Assembly (NCBI GenBank): GCA_002897115.2
Contig: BCIH01000009.1
Coordinates: forward strand, 626,415 to 690,414
Source of the DNA: Prototheca cutis
Taxonomy: Eukaryota; Chlorophyta; Trebouxiophyceae; Chlorellales; Chlorellaceae
Reading direction: 5' to 3'
Length of the DNA: 64,000 bases
The notes beneath the pieces were generated by a model. It made no database searches. It was not told the origin of the DNA and saw nothing but the letters and a program-made list of their open reading frames with translations. Position 1 is the first letter of the stretch. Each line of letters starts with the position of its first letter. The position numbers and the translations under genes are program-made. Shown here piece by piece: positions 10,624 to 22,833 of the stretch.

Positions 10624-11183
10624 ATGGGACTGGCCTGCAGCGCTGCACCCCGGGCCCCGACCCACACGGCTGCCCCCATCTGGCACCAGCCGCACCCACG
10701 ACGAACGCGGATGGTCCGGTTCACGTGCCGGCTGTGCGGCACCCGCAATGCACGCTGGGTCAACCCACACGCCTGGCAGCGCGGTTCTGTCTTTGCACGC
10801 TGCCGGGGTTGCGAAGTGGTCCACAAGCTCGTGGACAATCTCGAGGTGAGGCCATGATGATGTGTGGTTTGAAACAGTGTGAACGAATGGCGGACTGGTT
10901 GCAGAGGAGTGTGGAGCTGCTCGTTGTGCTGCTACACCGGTGCTTTGGGCACTGGTGCCCTCTGCACCGGGACCCTCACCAGCGTGTTCCCACCAGGCTT
11001 CTCGCCTGCCGGTGCCGAGATCCCCCTACCTCTCCCCCCCACCACCCCCCCACACCGTTGTTGCAGATTTTCGATGAGGCTGGGAACGACGTCTTCCCGC
11101 CACCCTTTCTTCGTGAGGCATTCCTGGGACGGGAGCTCCTGGACCGTGCTCGGCGCATCTGGGATGAAGGCCTCCAAAACTGA
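10624..11183 (+). CDS. DNL-type zinc finger protein (Hep/Tim15-related, organellar)
   Basis: 112 residues from two exons, 10624-10845 and 11067-11183. The core FTCRLCGTRNAR, then a second pair in ARCRGC, then HKLVDNL is the DNL zinc ribbon with four zinc-binding cysteines. Members (yeast Tim15/Zim17, human DNLZ, plant ZR proteins) keep organellar Hsp70 soluble and active. The first 30 residues are basic and Ser/Ala/Pro-rich, compatible with import into plastid or mitochondrion. The C-terminal tail (IFDEAGNDVFPPPFL) is unusual and of unknown role. The start is uncertain because the frame is open upstream. Confidence 0.78.
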
Positions 11184-11971
11184 ATGGCTGACGGCAGAGA
11201 TCGGTTTGGGATCCGTGCTTTCCACGACGTCACCCCCCTCTGGCCGCCGCCACCACCCCTGTACAGTGGAGTGAAACAACTGTGTACGCTCCCAACTGCT
11301 TGCTGACTCTCATGTTGATTTTCCCCAGGGAATATTTGATTCTGCAGGCACTGCGAGCATGCATTGCATGCCGCGCCAGCATACAGACAAGCGAGCCATC
11401 CCTGTGTCGGCCACCTGTAACAACGCTGTTTCTGACCCGATTGCCAAACCTGTGCCCCCCCACGCTCCCGGGATCACGTGTGACCTACCTACATGTACAC
11501 AAGGACAGCGCGTGAAATCACAGCCGCAGTAATGCAGCCTGCCAGGGGAATTCGAGGTAGGGGGACAGCACCCCATGGCACCACGCCCCCCTCCCTGCAA
11601 CAGCACAAAGGTGAGGAGGAGCAGGCGTGGACCTAAAGTGTGGCCAGGATCGTTGTCATCACGGGAGGCTCAGCGCGGTATAAAAGGCCCGAGGCGGCCC
11701 GACCATCTGCAGAACCATCGGGTCTGTCAGGGGTGTGCGGGCGCTCACAGTCACCCGCACCATCATCACGGCCTCCAAAAAGAATATGTCAGGGAGCAGT
11801 ATCAGATCTTCCTTGTAACCAGTTGTCGAGAGCGGGGGGAGACCTTGGGGTGTTGGAAACACGGAAAAGAAGAAAGGCCATCCCTTGTGCCAAATTGCAA
11901 GAGGGGCTTTTCTTGCCCTGGGGCAAGAGCCCTGCCACGCCGGGTCCGGCCTAAACCAGGTCAGTGCAGAC
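11184..11971. other. Convergent intergenic region
   Basis: 788 bases between two convergent stops. A TATAAAAGG at about 11678 has no gene downstream that I can recognise. No coding exon with family-like content was found. Confidence 0.35.
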
Positions 11972-12223
11972 TCATGCCGCGGCCTTGAGACCTTCGGCGC
12001 GCAGCTTCCGGTCAGCTCTCTGCAGCTGCTCCAGCTCCACCTTGGCGGCCTGGGCCTTTTCCAGGTCGCCGGTCTTCAGCAGGACCAGGTCCTTCCGGAA
12101 CCTGCGGTATGCAGCGGTGCAGTTCGTCAGAGGGGGGAGTTGAATGATTGGGGGAGCCTGGGCGGAAGGAGTTCGCATTCGCCAGAGCAGGCAAAGTGCA
12201 CACGAAGCCACAGGTAATTTCAG

Positions 12224-12262
<39 letters not shown>

Positions 12263-13958
12263 TTCCATGCATACAACCACAAAACTTCCAGGTCACTTGC
12301 CTAGCGTCGGACTGGAGGGCGGTGGGGATGGGCTTGATGCATGCGGTGGGTGTTTTCTTTGCGTCCCAGAGCGTGCGCATGGTGCTGCCGTGGATCTGCA
12401 CGCCGCCGGCCCACTCCAGGTGTGATAGCCACGACCCCGACAGCCGGTCCAAGACCTTGTCCGTAGAGTCGGTCAACTCCGCCTGGACCTGGTCATGCAC
12501 CATCGGCTTACGCCGGCGGAGCATGGACTTGAAAAATCCGGGGCCCTCGCTGCCGTCGATGGTCACGTCGCAACTCAGGCCATTCTTCGCGTCGACAAAA
12601 CGCATGGCGCCGCCGTACTTGAGGGTGCGGTCACCAAAGAGCACGCCCCGGATGATGAGGTGGGGGAGCTCCCAGGTCACCTCCGCACCGTCGCTGGCAA
12701 ACCACACACAGTTGAGGCCCGTCTGCTGACCCTTGACGGAATTGCCACGGGCAGAGGCCGCCCAAGTCCCATTGCCGTAGTACCGGTACTGCGCGGGGGC
12801 TCAGCATGCGGATTCAGTTGGTGACGGGCAGGAGAAGTCACGACCAGTGGACGGAGGGCCGCAAACTTTATCCAGGTACCACAAGCAAGGCCGAATCTGA
12901 TCTTCAGTACAAGTGCCCCCCCCCCCTCCCCCCTCCACACACACACACGCCAAACCCCACCCGCTTGCTTACCCTGTCGTCGTGGCCGTACACCTGCCAG
13001 GAGGAGATGGGTGGGTGATGACTAATCTGCTCAACAAACACCTTGGTCCCATTCTCGTACTCGCCCTGGAAGGTTTCCCCCAAGATCGGGTTGAAGGGTT
13101 TGCCTGCGGGGCGGTGGCATGGATGGGTGGGGGAAGCTGTCACCCTTATTGAGCCAGGAAGATGGTGAGATGCAGCACAGAAACAGCCCGGTCCATGCAA
13201 AGCCGCACCGAAAGAGATTTGCTGGCGCAAGCCGGCGATGCTAAACGTGACGAGCAGCTTCAGCCTTGCCACGGGATCCGTCTCCCCCGCCGCCAGCTCC
13301 AGGAGCTGCAGGTAGCTCCAGCTGCAAGTAATTGGGAAGGAGACAGCAAAACAGATCAGATTTTGCAATGTTCAGTGTGCATGCAATCGTTGCATGCAAG
13401 CGATGATCCGTTTTGCCAACCTCCAACACCCACAGAGCATTTCTCCCCCCAGGCGAATGCCGCTTAGGAAAGTATTTCTGGTACCCTTCCAATGCCAAAT
13501 ACCAATCAGTCTGGCACTGTGCATCAGCTGCAGCAAACGTGCTCCGTGCACCAACGCCGGACGCACTCCCAAGGCCACCAGTACCCAGCGCACTTGTCAC
13601 ACATCCGTTCAAGCCAGCTGCGAGGCTCGAACAGCGTGACTGGCATGGAAATGTTGATGAGGCTGAATCCATCGCGAAGGACGTGCATGCCGATGCCCTT
13701 CAGCCAGTGCCAGACGGCAGCCCGCTGGGCCTTCATGGCCGCCTTCTCCTCGGGCAGCTCATAGCGGTAGCCACCGTTGGAGGTCACTGCCTTCGTCTCT
13801 GTGTGGTCATCGTCCTGCGCGATCCAGGGATGCAGCAGAGCACGTGTGCGTCGAGCCCTCGAGCGCATGCGGGGATCACGTCACGCATCACGGCCAAGGC
13901 CCGACCTCACCAATCGGAGCTTCTCCAGCTCGAGCTCATCCATCGATGGGATAGACAT
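11972..13958 (-). CDS. Oxysterol-binding protein-related protein (ORP), single ORD domain
   Basis: 379 residues from six exons: 13911-13958, 13585-13814, 13209-13321, 12973-13103, 12301-12788 and 11972-12101. The family signature EQISHHPPISS is present, preceded by GKPFNPILGETF (lid and lipid-binding tunnel entrance). FEPRSWLERMCD and the C-terminal DARFRKDLVLLKTGDLEKA follow family pattern. The protein is an ORD without PH or ankyrin domains, like small plant and yeast Osh4-type carriers that exchange sterols for PI4P between membranes. The intron before the last exon has a GC donor (AG|GCAAGT) and contains a 39-base C run. The ATG at 13958 gives MSIPSMDELELEKLRL; upstream sequence remains open, so a longer N-terminus is possible. 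Confidence 0.88.
12224..12262. repeat. Homopolymer C39
   Basis: 39 consecutive C within the last intron of the minus-strand ORP gene, read as G39 in the transcript. Length may vary by sequencing error. Confidence 0.85.
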
Positions 13959-14586
13959 CCTCTCGACACCCACGGGACTTGCCGTGGGACTGGGGCTGCT
14001 TGCACCCATGCACGCCGACGCTGGCCAGCAATGCAGGCGAGTCGCCTCGTGGGTGACCCCCGGCAGGTCCCCAACCCTTCCAAACAATCCCTGGCAATGT
14101 GAGACGCCTTCAATTTCCTCAAGTTTACCTATAAAACCAAGTGTAGCCCAATATAAATCGTATTGACTGGTGCGCGGAGCGTGCCGTGCAGGTGCCTCAT
14201 ACACATCATCGCAGCGGTGACGACTTGAATATTCTCGAGCACAGCCGCGAGTGTGATCGGGGGTTTGCTTGGCGAATGGACCGGGCGTCGGCTTTGGTCA
14301 GTGCACCGCGTCACAGCAGCTAGCGCCTGCGGCCTAGTGCGCATTCAGGGCAGCAGAACGCCGCGCTTTTCTGTAAACAGCTTGCAGATTGGTATCCGCT
14401 GCGTGCCCGGCGAGCTTGGCGAGTTCCAGCCATGGGCTTAGCGACCTGAGGAGGTGGTTGCGTCCGAGGGGAGGGCCCTGGCTCCAGGGCCTGATCGGCT
14501 GCGTTGACGGACGAGCATTTCAATAATTGTTCCTGTTGTGCTTCTGAGATCTTGTTGAAGACTCCTCGAGGCGGTCCGTTCGCGCC
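13959..14586. other. Divergent intergenic region ORP / transporter
   Basis: 628 bases between divergent starts. No promoter element or extra gene recognised. Confidence 0.35.
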
Positions 14587-17500
14587 ATGGCTGGGCACCA
14601 GCTCGTGCTGCCCTATGGCTACCGAGACGCCAAGCTCGCGGTGATCATCCTGTCCATGATTGGCGAGGTGGTGCAAGGTGGGCAGCGGATTGGAGACTCT
14701 GTTGCTGGGAAGAGGCCAATGCACGTGGAACCTGGGTGGGTGGGTGCTGTGGGCCGTGTTCCATGCAGCAGTCTGCAGGCGGTGGGTGGGTGAGGTGGCC
14801 TGGCTGGTCTGTGACAGGTAGCACGCAACAGGCAACCCGCTTCCCGTACAACAGGAGGACTCTTCTTTGGATGGAACGCTTTGTGAGTCGCTCGGCGGTT
14901 TGTTGCATGGGAATCTGTCAAGACCATGTGTCGTCGAGAGGCATGCTCGGGGGGGCCTGGGGGCGTGAGTGCCGTTACAGGGTGTGTTCACCAAACACCC
15001 ATTGCTTGTAGCTGGTCCATCTGGATACTAGTCCGTCCCAATGATCGCTGCACAGGGCCATCATGATCAAGGACTTGGGCAATTTTTCCAATGGTTGCCC
15101 CGCCGACACAGGTGCCGTGGGTTGGTGGGCGGGGAGGGCTGCCCCCAGGAATCCTTTCGGCATCTTCAGGGAAAAAACATGCAGCAGCCAGCCACCCCTC
15201 CAATCCCCCTGCACAGATGCGTTGTGCAAGTCACAGGAATCTCGGCTAGCGGTATTCTGGACAGTCGGCATCTTTGCCTTAAATTGTGGGCCTGTGCTCG
15301 TGGGCTTTGTTCTAGACTACTGTGGCCCCAAGCTCACCACCATCCTCGGTATGTGTGTGTCGTCTGTATTCTGTTATTGCTCTTGTCGCTGCGATGCGTA
15401 CACAGCTCTAGTATGCTATCTGTTTGCAGAGATGGACAGATAAGAATGAGGAGGATGAGCAATCCCCCACCTACCTATAACAGGCGTGCTGCTCAACATG
15501 CTGGGACTGATCTTGTTTGGTGTGTCACAGAGCTCTGGACCCAACGCGTTTGTCCCCGCGTCCATCTTCCTGGGCTTGGGGGGCATCGCCTTCCACCTGG
15601 GTCAAGTGCATGCGACCGCGCTGTACCCAAGAAAGCGCGGCATGCTGACCGCGGTGTTTGTGGCGGGCTTCACGGGTTCCGGCATCGTGTTCTACCTGTT
15701 GCTGGTCATCTTCCGTGCCGCGGACAGCACGCGTGCAGCTTACATGGGCGTGCTCATGGGCTACGCGGGCCTCTGTGCGCTGTGGATCCCGCTGGTCGTG
15801 TGGGTGATGCCGAGCGAGCCCTTCCGCGTTGGACAGATGTGCCTGCTGACCGAAAAGTGGCGCTTTGTCGTCCGGCAGCGATCCGACTTTGAGATCACTT
15901 ACCGCCGCACGACGTCGCTCCAAGACTTTGTCGCCGCGGGGGCCGGGGGAATGGCGGGCATTCTGGGTGGTGGTGCACGGCTGTCTGGGGCCGCGGCCGT
16001 GCCACCAACGTCATTTGGCGGCGCCGGCGATCCAACCGCGACCACCGGCGGCAACGCAGTCCCAGCGCATGCAGGTTCCCTGAATGGGAACAAGGCGCAC
16101 GCATCCCCTGCGCCCAGCTCGCTGCCTTCGGAGGTGGAGTTGGCCCATGCTGGCCGGCGAGCCGCCGCGGCACCGGCCCAGCCGCCGGCCGGTGTGCACA
16201 GCAGCCTGCTTACCCGGGCAACGCCAGACAGTACCGATCCCTTTTGGCTCGACGACAACGAAGGGGCCCGGGGCCTACCTGGGACGGGGTTGGGAGCTGC
16301 ATTACCACAGCAGCAGCAGCAGCTTCCGCCGCAGGAGGCCAGCGCGCAGGACGGGCTGCAGACCGTGGGGCTGAACGCAGCCGATCCCGTGGGCCTGAAC
16401 AAAGCGGACCCCGGCCCACCACCACAGCCGTCATCGCCGGGAGCGGGGGTCGACCCATCTCGAGCCCATGCCGCTGCGCCGCTGGCGGTGCCGGGCGATG
16501 CGGCGCTCGATCCGGAGCAAAACCCGCCATCCCTTCCCAATGGCGTCGTGTGGGGTCCGCTGGTGTTTGAGGCTCGGAGGTTTGTCGAAATGCGCAAGCT
16601 CACGTTTTACGGTACACTGGGTGTTGCTGCCGTGGAATGGTGGTATGCGTTGGGAAAGGGAGTGTGCCAGTGCATGATGACGCCATGCTCTGCATGCCCG
16701 CACCTGAACCCTATCGTCTGTCCGATTGGGTGGGGACCTGCTGCCATGGAACCCTGCACCGTCGGGCGCCAGGGAGCAAGCACCTTTCACTCCTTGCACG
16801 GTGCTGTGCCATGGTAGAGAGAGGTTCGATCAATCGGTAAATCAATCAGCCTCGGAGCGACCAATCCCTGCCACCTGCCGTCTCACTCCTTGTGCAGAGC
16901 AATTCAAGTCTGCGGAATCGTTTGGCATGGGGGTCTTCTACACCCTCAATGTGTTCACCATGCAGTTCTATCTTGGTGCGAAGTGTGTTGCTTGGTTGTT
17001 TTTCTATTTGGACAGCCAGGAGGTGGGTGGTGCTGGCTCAGGTCTCCATTCTTGCCATCCAAAGCTCAAGACGCCTGGCTGTGCCGTCACAACCCTCCAG
17101 CAGCAGCGCGTGGATTCTCCATCACAACCGCCCTCAACACAAACAGGAACAATGCGGCTCCAGCTGCAGAACAAGGGCTCCAACTACGAGGCATATTCCA
17201 ACTTTGGCAACGTCATTGTTGCATTTGCTTTCCTGCTCATCCCAGTCATCGGCTGGCTGCTGGACAAGAAGGCAAGTGGCTTTTTCTTGGGTGTTGGGGT
17301 GGGGTTGGGGGCGTGGTGGGTGGGGGGAGGAGGGGGGAGGGGGGATTGTGTACGCTGTCTCCCGTCAGCCCGCCAAGTGTTCCAGCCCTCTACCATGTCA
17401 CTCGCTCTTGTGAACCCAACCTCCACCCCTTCATCCCGATGCAGGGTTATGGCGTGACGCTGGGCACCATCCTGAGCCTGAGCGTGATCACGCTGTGTCT

Positions 17501-18251
17501 GCAGGCAATCCCTTCGTTGCCCCTGCAGGCCATTACCATCACCGTGTGGATGACAGCCAGGTTTTTCATGTATGCAAGGTACGCCTCCGCCAGAAGCCTG
17601 TTTCCAGCCCTGCAGACAGCTGGGAATCCTGAGCATACTTGCACACAATCAAATCCAGCCAAACACAACCCTGCCAACTCTGACATACACACAGTTACTT
17701 TGCCATCTTCGGTGCGCTCTTTGGCTTCCGGAATTTTGGCAGGCTTGTTGCCGTGGACAACCTGTTCAACGGACTGTTTGGCCTGCTGCAGTATCCGTTG
17801 ACGTACCTCGCCATCCACCCACTCAACGGCGACTTCATGTGGGTCAACCTCGGACAGGTGCGTAGCGGTTTGGCTGGCGGGGGACCTTGGGAGCCGGCGA
17901 CGTCCTTTTGTTGAACACAGAAGAACTCATGCAACTGGTTTCTACCTCTGAAACTCCATAAATTCCCCCTGAACAACCTGGCAACCACCGACACCCCCCC
18001 CCCCCCCCCCCCCCCCCCCAAACACACACCCACAGGCAGCGTGCCTGTTGCCGCTGATGTGGTTTTGTGTCGCGATGTACAGGTGGGAGCGGGAGGACCT
18101 GGTGCCCATCCGGCCAATGGAGGGCGAGGAGCTACCCTGCGACATGCTGGGCCCGCAGTCGAGGAAAAAGCTCAAAGACCTGCACCTGCCCTCGCTGCAC
18201 CTGCCCGACGCCTTTCGCAAGCTCACACGCACCACCAGCGACGGACAGTGA
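14587..18251 (+). CDS. Major facilitator transporter of the SLC43/FMP42 type with a large central loop
   Basis: 716 residues from ten exons: 14587-14677, 14855-14882, 15056-15111, 15217-15348, 15484-16611, 16898-16975, 17147-17271, 17445-17578, 17695-17857 and 18036-18251, all frame-consistent. Membrane segments can be read throughout; the signature between TM2 and TM3 is GFVLDYCGPKLTTILG and the TM7 region is GMGVFYTLNVFTMQFYLG. SLC43 proteins carry large neutral amino acids; yeast FMP42 is the fungal relative. About 260 residues (215-475) between TM6 and TM7 form a Gly/Pro/Ala/Gln-rich cytosolic loop with no domain I recognise. One intron (17272-17444) has a GC donor (AAG|GCAAGT). A 26-base C run sits in the last intron, where it could act as a polypyrimidine tract. 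Substrate is inferred only from the family. Confidence 0.85.
17994..18019. repeat. Homopolymer C26
   Basis: 26 consecutive C just upstream of the acceptor of the last intron of the transporter gene, on the sense strand. Confidence 0.8.
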
Positions 18252-18530
18252 TGCCTCTTTGCTGGGTGATGCCTCACACCTGCTGACAGTATACCTGCTT
18301 CCTATATGCATAAAACACAAAAAGGGCTGCCGTCCACGAATGGGGCGGGCAATGATGCTGCAAGGGCCCCCATTCCCGTGATGCTGTTGCCTGTGACGAC
18401 GAGCCCAGAGCAGATTACATGTGTGTGTTTGGGGATGTTACAGAATCTGAGACATCATCCTGTCATCGTCAAAGACAGGTGCACTCTGCCTCAGGAAAGT
18501 GCCACAGCCTCAACAACAGTCAAGCTCTGG

Positions 18531-20738
18531 TCAGCGCCGGCGGCCGTGCTGGGGCCGGCGGCCGAGTACCTTGGTGACAGGGCCTGGCAGCGGGGCAGGG
18601 AGCGCCCAGCACGCTGCCATCACGATCCAGTGAAACACTTGCAACGCAGCAGATGCCACGGCTGATGGCGGGTACAGGTTCCATACCGCCTGTGAGATCA
18701 GGGTGCTTTTGGCATTTGTGCTGCTTTGTATTTGATGGGGGAGGTGAGACTGCGGTGGCAGGTTGGCTTTCAAAATCATAGGAGGCAACCCCGAGGACCC
18801 CCCCAAAAACACTTCCCCACATCCATCCCAGTGGCAGCATGAGGCACCATGTCGTATCGCACCTCGATGCAGACCAGCACTCCCAGGCTGATGTACACAG
18901 GGAACCGCGTTCGGAGGAGTAGGAAGGGCAGCATGTGGAAGTACCTGCGTGCAGAGGCGGTACGCCACGCTTGCGTTGGAAATGGAGGGGTGCTCGGCCC
19001 GTCAGGTGCCAGCACAGCCAGCAGCCTTCTTCTTCACACCCACGCAACCACCAGCACGACAACTCCCAACGCACCAGCTGTAAAACTGGTAGTGCAGGGA
19101 ACGAGCACTGACGATGCCGCAGAGGTTTGCCGTGAACACAACAAACAGCATAAAATCCTTGCTGATGGGGGGCACGGGAGTTTTGGCCGTCCGCTTGAAA
19201 AATGCCGCCACAGCCGGTCCGACGCCGCCCTCTGCCTGGAACCTGTTGTTTTGAAGGGGGGGGTGGGTGCGATGGGATAGCGCGTGGGGCAGGGCTTGCG
19301 CCTGTGTCCAACCCCCGCCATCTCATGAGCACCCTGGGGAGTCACCGCCGCTTGAGGACCAACATAATACCCCCCAAAAAAAGAACACAGATAAAAAAAA
19401 GAAGCAAACATGCAACCTTGCATACATACCAGCGATATTCGGCAAAGGACCAAAGCAAACGGGCATGCAGCGCGAGGAGCAGCAGTGCAAACCGCGGATG
19501 CACGAACCAGGACTCGGGGACAAACTGCCAGTTGACACTCCACTTGTGCTGGAACACGCGTGTGAGCTCAAACGCGCAGCCGATGTATGAACCGGGAGCA
19601 GCCACCAAGAACGGAACTGCCAGGGTCACCTGGAGCACCAGCCCCGCCGCGACACCCCGCAAGACAGCTGATGGCGGTGCGGCCTTGATGAGGACCGCCA
19701 GGACCCCGGGGGCGAAGAGCAGCACGTTCATCTTGACGCTCACTGCCGCACTGTACAGCACAACTGCGGCAGCCCACTTTTGTGACTGCATATGATTTGG
19801 GCTCAGGCCGTCTGTCTGTTTGGGAGGTGGTGCCCCGACTGGGGAGTGCCGGATTCCAAGACACCCCAAAGTTCATATCCAGCCCCAAATAACGACGCAA
19901 GAAATCCCAAACCCTTCCAGACCTGGAGCAGTAGTGTGGCGACATAGGCCAGCAGCATGGCCCAGCAGTCGTTGAAGAGGCGGAGGAGGAAGATGGAGTG
20001 CAGGCGGCGGCTGAGGCAGAGTGTGACCAGCGCCCAGGGCGGCAGCGACCGAGCTCGAATGTACAGCGTCATCACCGCCGCCTGCGTCATCAAATACAGC
20101 ACTGCAAACACATACTGTGCGGTGCGGATGCTGCCGCCCGTCAGCCAGCGCAGCACAGAGAAAACGTGGACGAATCCGGCGGGGTAAACCAGTGGGCCGG
20201 TGTCACCGCGCAGATGCTTGTAGTCCCGCTCACCCTACGAGTTGTCATTGCAGGGAGGGGCATGTGATCGAGCAGTTTGGAATGTCATCGATGGTGTGGT
20301 GACAACAGATGACAGAGGGCACGCCCCGGCCACAAGCCCACGCCCTTCACAAGTCCGGTACCCAAGGAAGCAACCAGAAAACATATTCCCCAATGCGCGC
20401 CTCCAGAAAGCCAGAGACTTCCTGCATGTACGCCACCCAGTCGATCTCCGTGTCTGCATAGGGTGGGGTTATCGGTGGGGTTGGCACTGGTCCTGGGGAG
20501 GGTCAAGGCTGCAAGGCTGAACGCCTTCCAGACCGCCTGGAGATTCCAGGCATGGGCTCATGATGCATGGGCCTACCGACCACACCATCACCGTGCCAAC
20601 CAACGCACAGGCCACGCGATGGATGATGAGCAGCGACAGAACGGCCTCTCCTGCCAGCAGGACTGCCGCAAACACGGTGGCCGCGCGGACATCGCGGGGG
20701 TCCTGCAGCCGCTTATACCACGCCATCCGCCGAGCCAT
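18531..20738 (-). CDS. ALG3: ALG3: dolichyl-P-Man alpha-1,3-mannosyltransferase
   Basis: 419 residues from seven exons: 20609-20738, 20401-20453, 19923-20234, 19430-19785, 19075-19242, 18863-18944 and 18531-18689. ALG3 adds the first luminal mannose to Man5GlcNAc2-PP-dolichol in the ER. Its hallmarks are present: TEIDWVAYMQEV, ERDYKHLRGDTGPLVYPAGF, LSRRLHSIFLLRLFNDCWAM, SVKMNVLLFAPG and ARSLHYQFYSWYFHMLPFLL. Many hydrophobic spans and a length close to the family norm support a complete gene. The second intron needs a GC donor (GAG|GCGCGC), which is a weak consensus but the only one keeping frame. The C-terminus ends in a basic tail, as expected of an ER membrane enzyme. Confidence 0.92.
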
Positions 20739-21023
20739 GCTGGGACCCCAGACCGATCCGGGCTGAAAGCAGGACAGAGCCTAGCAGTTCGCGCGTATCT
20801 CCATATTAGGTGCGATAGATGAGAATGCAGGGTACGTCCCTGGTTGTAACGTATGTGACGAGCTCTGTCGGGAGCCGAAACGCCCTGATTGTCTGTCGAA
20901 TCCTGATTTTGAGAGCATCCACCTTCGTTTTTCTCACTGGGACCCAAGCCAGCCGTCCATCAGTGGCTCCTGCTGGCGTCCCGGATCACACCCAATCCAC
21001 CCCCACCAGGTATTCCAATTCTC

Positions 21024-22833
21024 TTACAGATCTGTCTCAGTGATCGTGCGGACGTGAGCCTGACGCTCCTTGAGCTTGGCGAGAAGCTCTGCCGAAAAGG
21101 GATACTGCAAACCATGCGTAACCGGCGTCCTTGCTGCTGCACCGGTTCCTGCGGGTAGATGTGGAGAGGAGTCAAAAGAATTTGTGTCATGCACCTATCA
21201 GAAGCAGTGTGATCAGTGCTGGATTTGAAGCACCCTCAACAAGATCCCTGCAATCAATGTCCCACCTTGGGATGGGCCCCCCGCCGGCGGCTTTTCCCCG
21301 ACAGACTTGAGCTTGAACTGCCGGTTGTGGATGACCTCCATTATTTCCTGCTGCGCCGCCTGGCGCCGAGCTTCTGACAGTTTTGAATCAGAAGCCTTGT
21401 TCCCATCCCTGTTCCCAAGCGGTGGGGGGGCCGGCACGGGCGGGCGAGCTTTCGGTGGCAATGGTGGTGGCGGGGGGGGCACGGCTGTGGGTGCTGATGG
21501 CGGTGGCGGTGGCTGGTTGAGCATTCGAACTGGTGGTGGTGCAGGTTCAGCCTGTCGGAGCAATGGTGTCTGATCATGCTTCGTCCGAGCCTCTGTGTCA
21601 CACAGACCTCTGTCAGGTCCTGCGTTCGATGACATGGGCTCTGGGCGAGCGTCGAGTGGCCCAGGGACCCAACTCTGGGATCCTGAGGCAGCTCCACCAA
21701 GGGCTCCATTGACATGGGGAGCCTGCGTTGTGCCAGCAGTCCCCCTCTCCGGCAAACCAGGTTTCAGTACATGGTCCTCCTCAGCCGCCGGTCCGGCACT
21801 GGGTGATGCTCTAGCTACAGCGATCTTGGCAGTGGTCTTCTGGGTGAGGCCAGTACCCTCACGTGCGAGCCCGCCCAAGCCATCATCCAATTTGAAGTGG
21901 ACCGATCTCGCAAGCCTGTCCCTCAGCTGGGGCACGCGGCTCGCGAGGGAGGTCACCTGAAGTGGGGCGGGAGGCAGCGGATGACACAGCGGAACTGTTT
22001 CGGCGTTGGCCCGCCACACCGCTTCCTTCTCCTGGAGCTGGAGTGCGGCACCACGTGTCTCCGGACCCACTGGAGGACTCGACCGGAGGGATGTAGAGTG
22101 GTGGTGCGGCAAAGGAGCGGGGGCCTGCGTCACAGCATGGGCTTGAGTGCCGTCTCGACCGCCAGCGGTCACACTGCGCCCGCACGCCGCGGAGGCCAGT
22201 GGACCTGGCGCAGCCGCACCAGCCACCGGAGCGGGTTGCCCCGGTCTACTACCAGATTGCATGCTCTGCAGGGGCCCCAGAGGCACGCTCGCCTGAGGTT
22301 GCCAGGCTCGGACTTGGACCCCGGGGCGGTGGAGCGTGGCAGGCAGGGCCGGCAGGCTTGACCTCATAGCCTCCCGGTCGCCGCTGCTGGATGGGCCGGT
22401 CGACGGCTGCGCTGCACCCGGCGCAGCATTGCCCCTGAAACCACCACCGCTCACTGACGCCAGCCCCATGCCGCTGGAGACGACACGGCACTGAGGTTCC
22501 TTGTACGCATCCGCCAGTTGAGTGTCAGACCGAGCGGGGCCTCCAAACCCCACGGGTAGGGGCTCCACCCAGGAGGGCCGGACGCGAAGGTGCCTGGGCA
22601 GCGGGATGTACCGCACTGTCCCCAGATCCTCTAGAGAGGTTGGAAAGAGAGGCATGATTAACCATCTGTAGTCTTTATTTCAGAAAGACTGAACTGTCAG
22701 ATTTCTGGCTGGGCCCACTGTTGAACCAGCGACACAATGCCGGCCTTCCAATCCAGAGGTCCAAAAAAACACCTTTGCCAGGCTCCATGGGACCCTGCTC
22801 TGGCAACATGAGAGCGGGTCGCCCTGTCTTCAT
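21024..22833 (-). CDS. Proline-rich protein with a C-terminal WH2-like actin-binding motif
   Basis: 516 residues in a three-exon model: 22773-22833, 21266-22630 and 21024-21148. An alternative start is the ATG at 22655 with no first intron; I prefer the split model because the sequence before 22630 is a good acceptor and both phases match. Most of the protein is low-complexity, with a PPPPPP-rich stretch (around 21420-21520). Near the C-terminus AQQEIMEVIHNRQFKLKSV fits the WH2 pattern (hydrophobic helix, then LKSV) used by WASP/SCAR-type and related proteins to bind monomeric actin; polyproline would bind profilin or SH3 partners. I see neither an acidic Arp2/3-binding tail nor a SCAR homology domain. 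The conserved-looking N-terminus (VRYIPLPRHLRVRPSWVEPL) is not one I recognise. Function is inferred from the motif only. Confidence 0.6.

Noticed and set aside
11678..11687. TATAAAAGG as a promoter
   Set aside because: It lies in a region between convergent 3' ends and no gene follows on the plus strand.
11640..11954. ARIVVITGGSAR start, resembling a short-chain dehydrogenase N-terminus
   Set aside because: Only twelve residues match; what follows is compositional noise and no downstream exon continues the fold.
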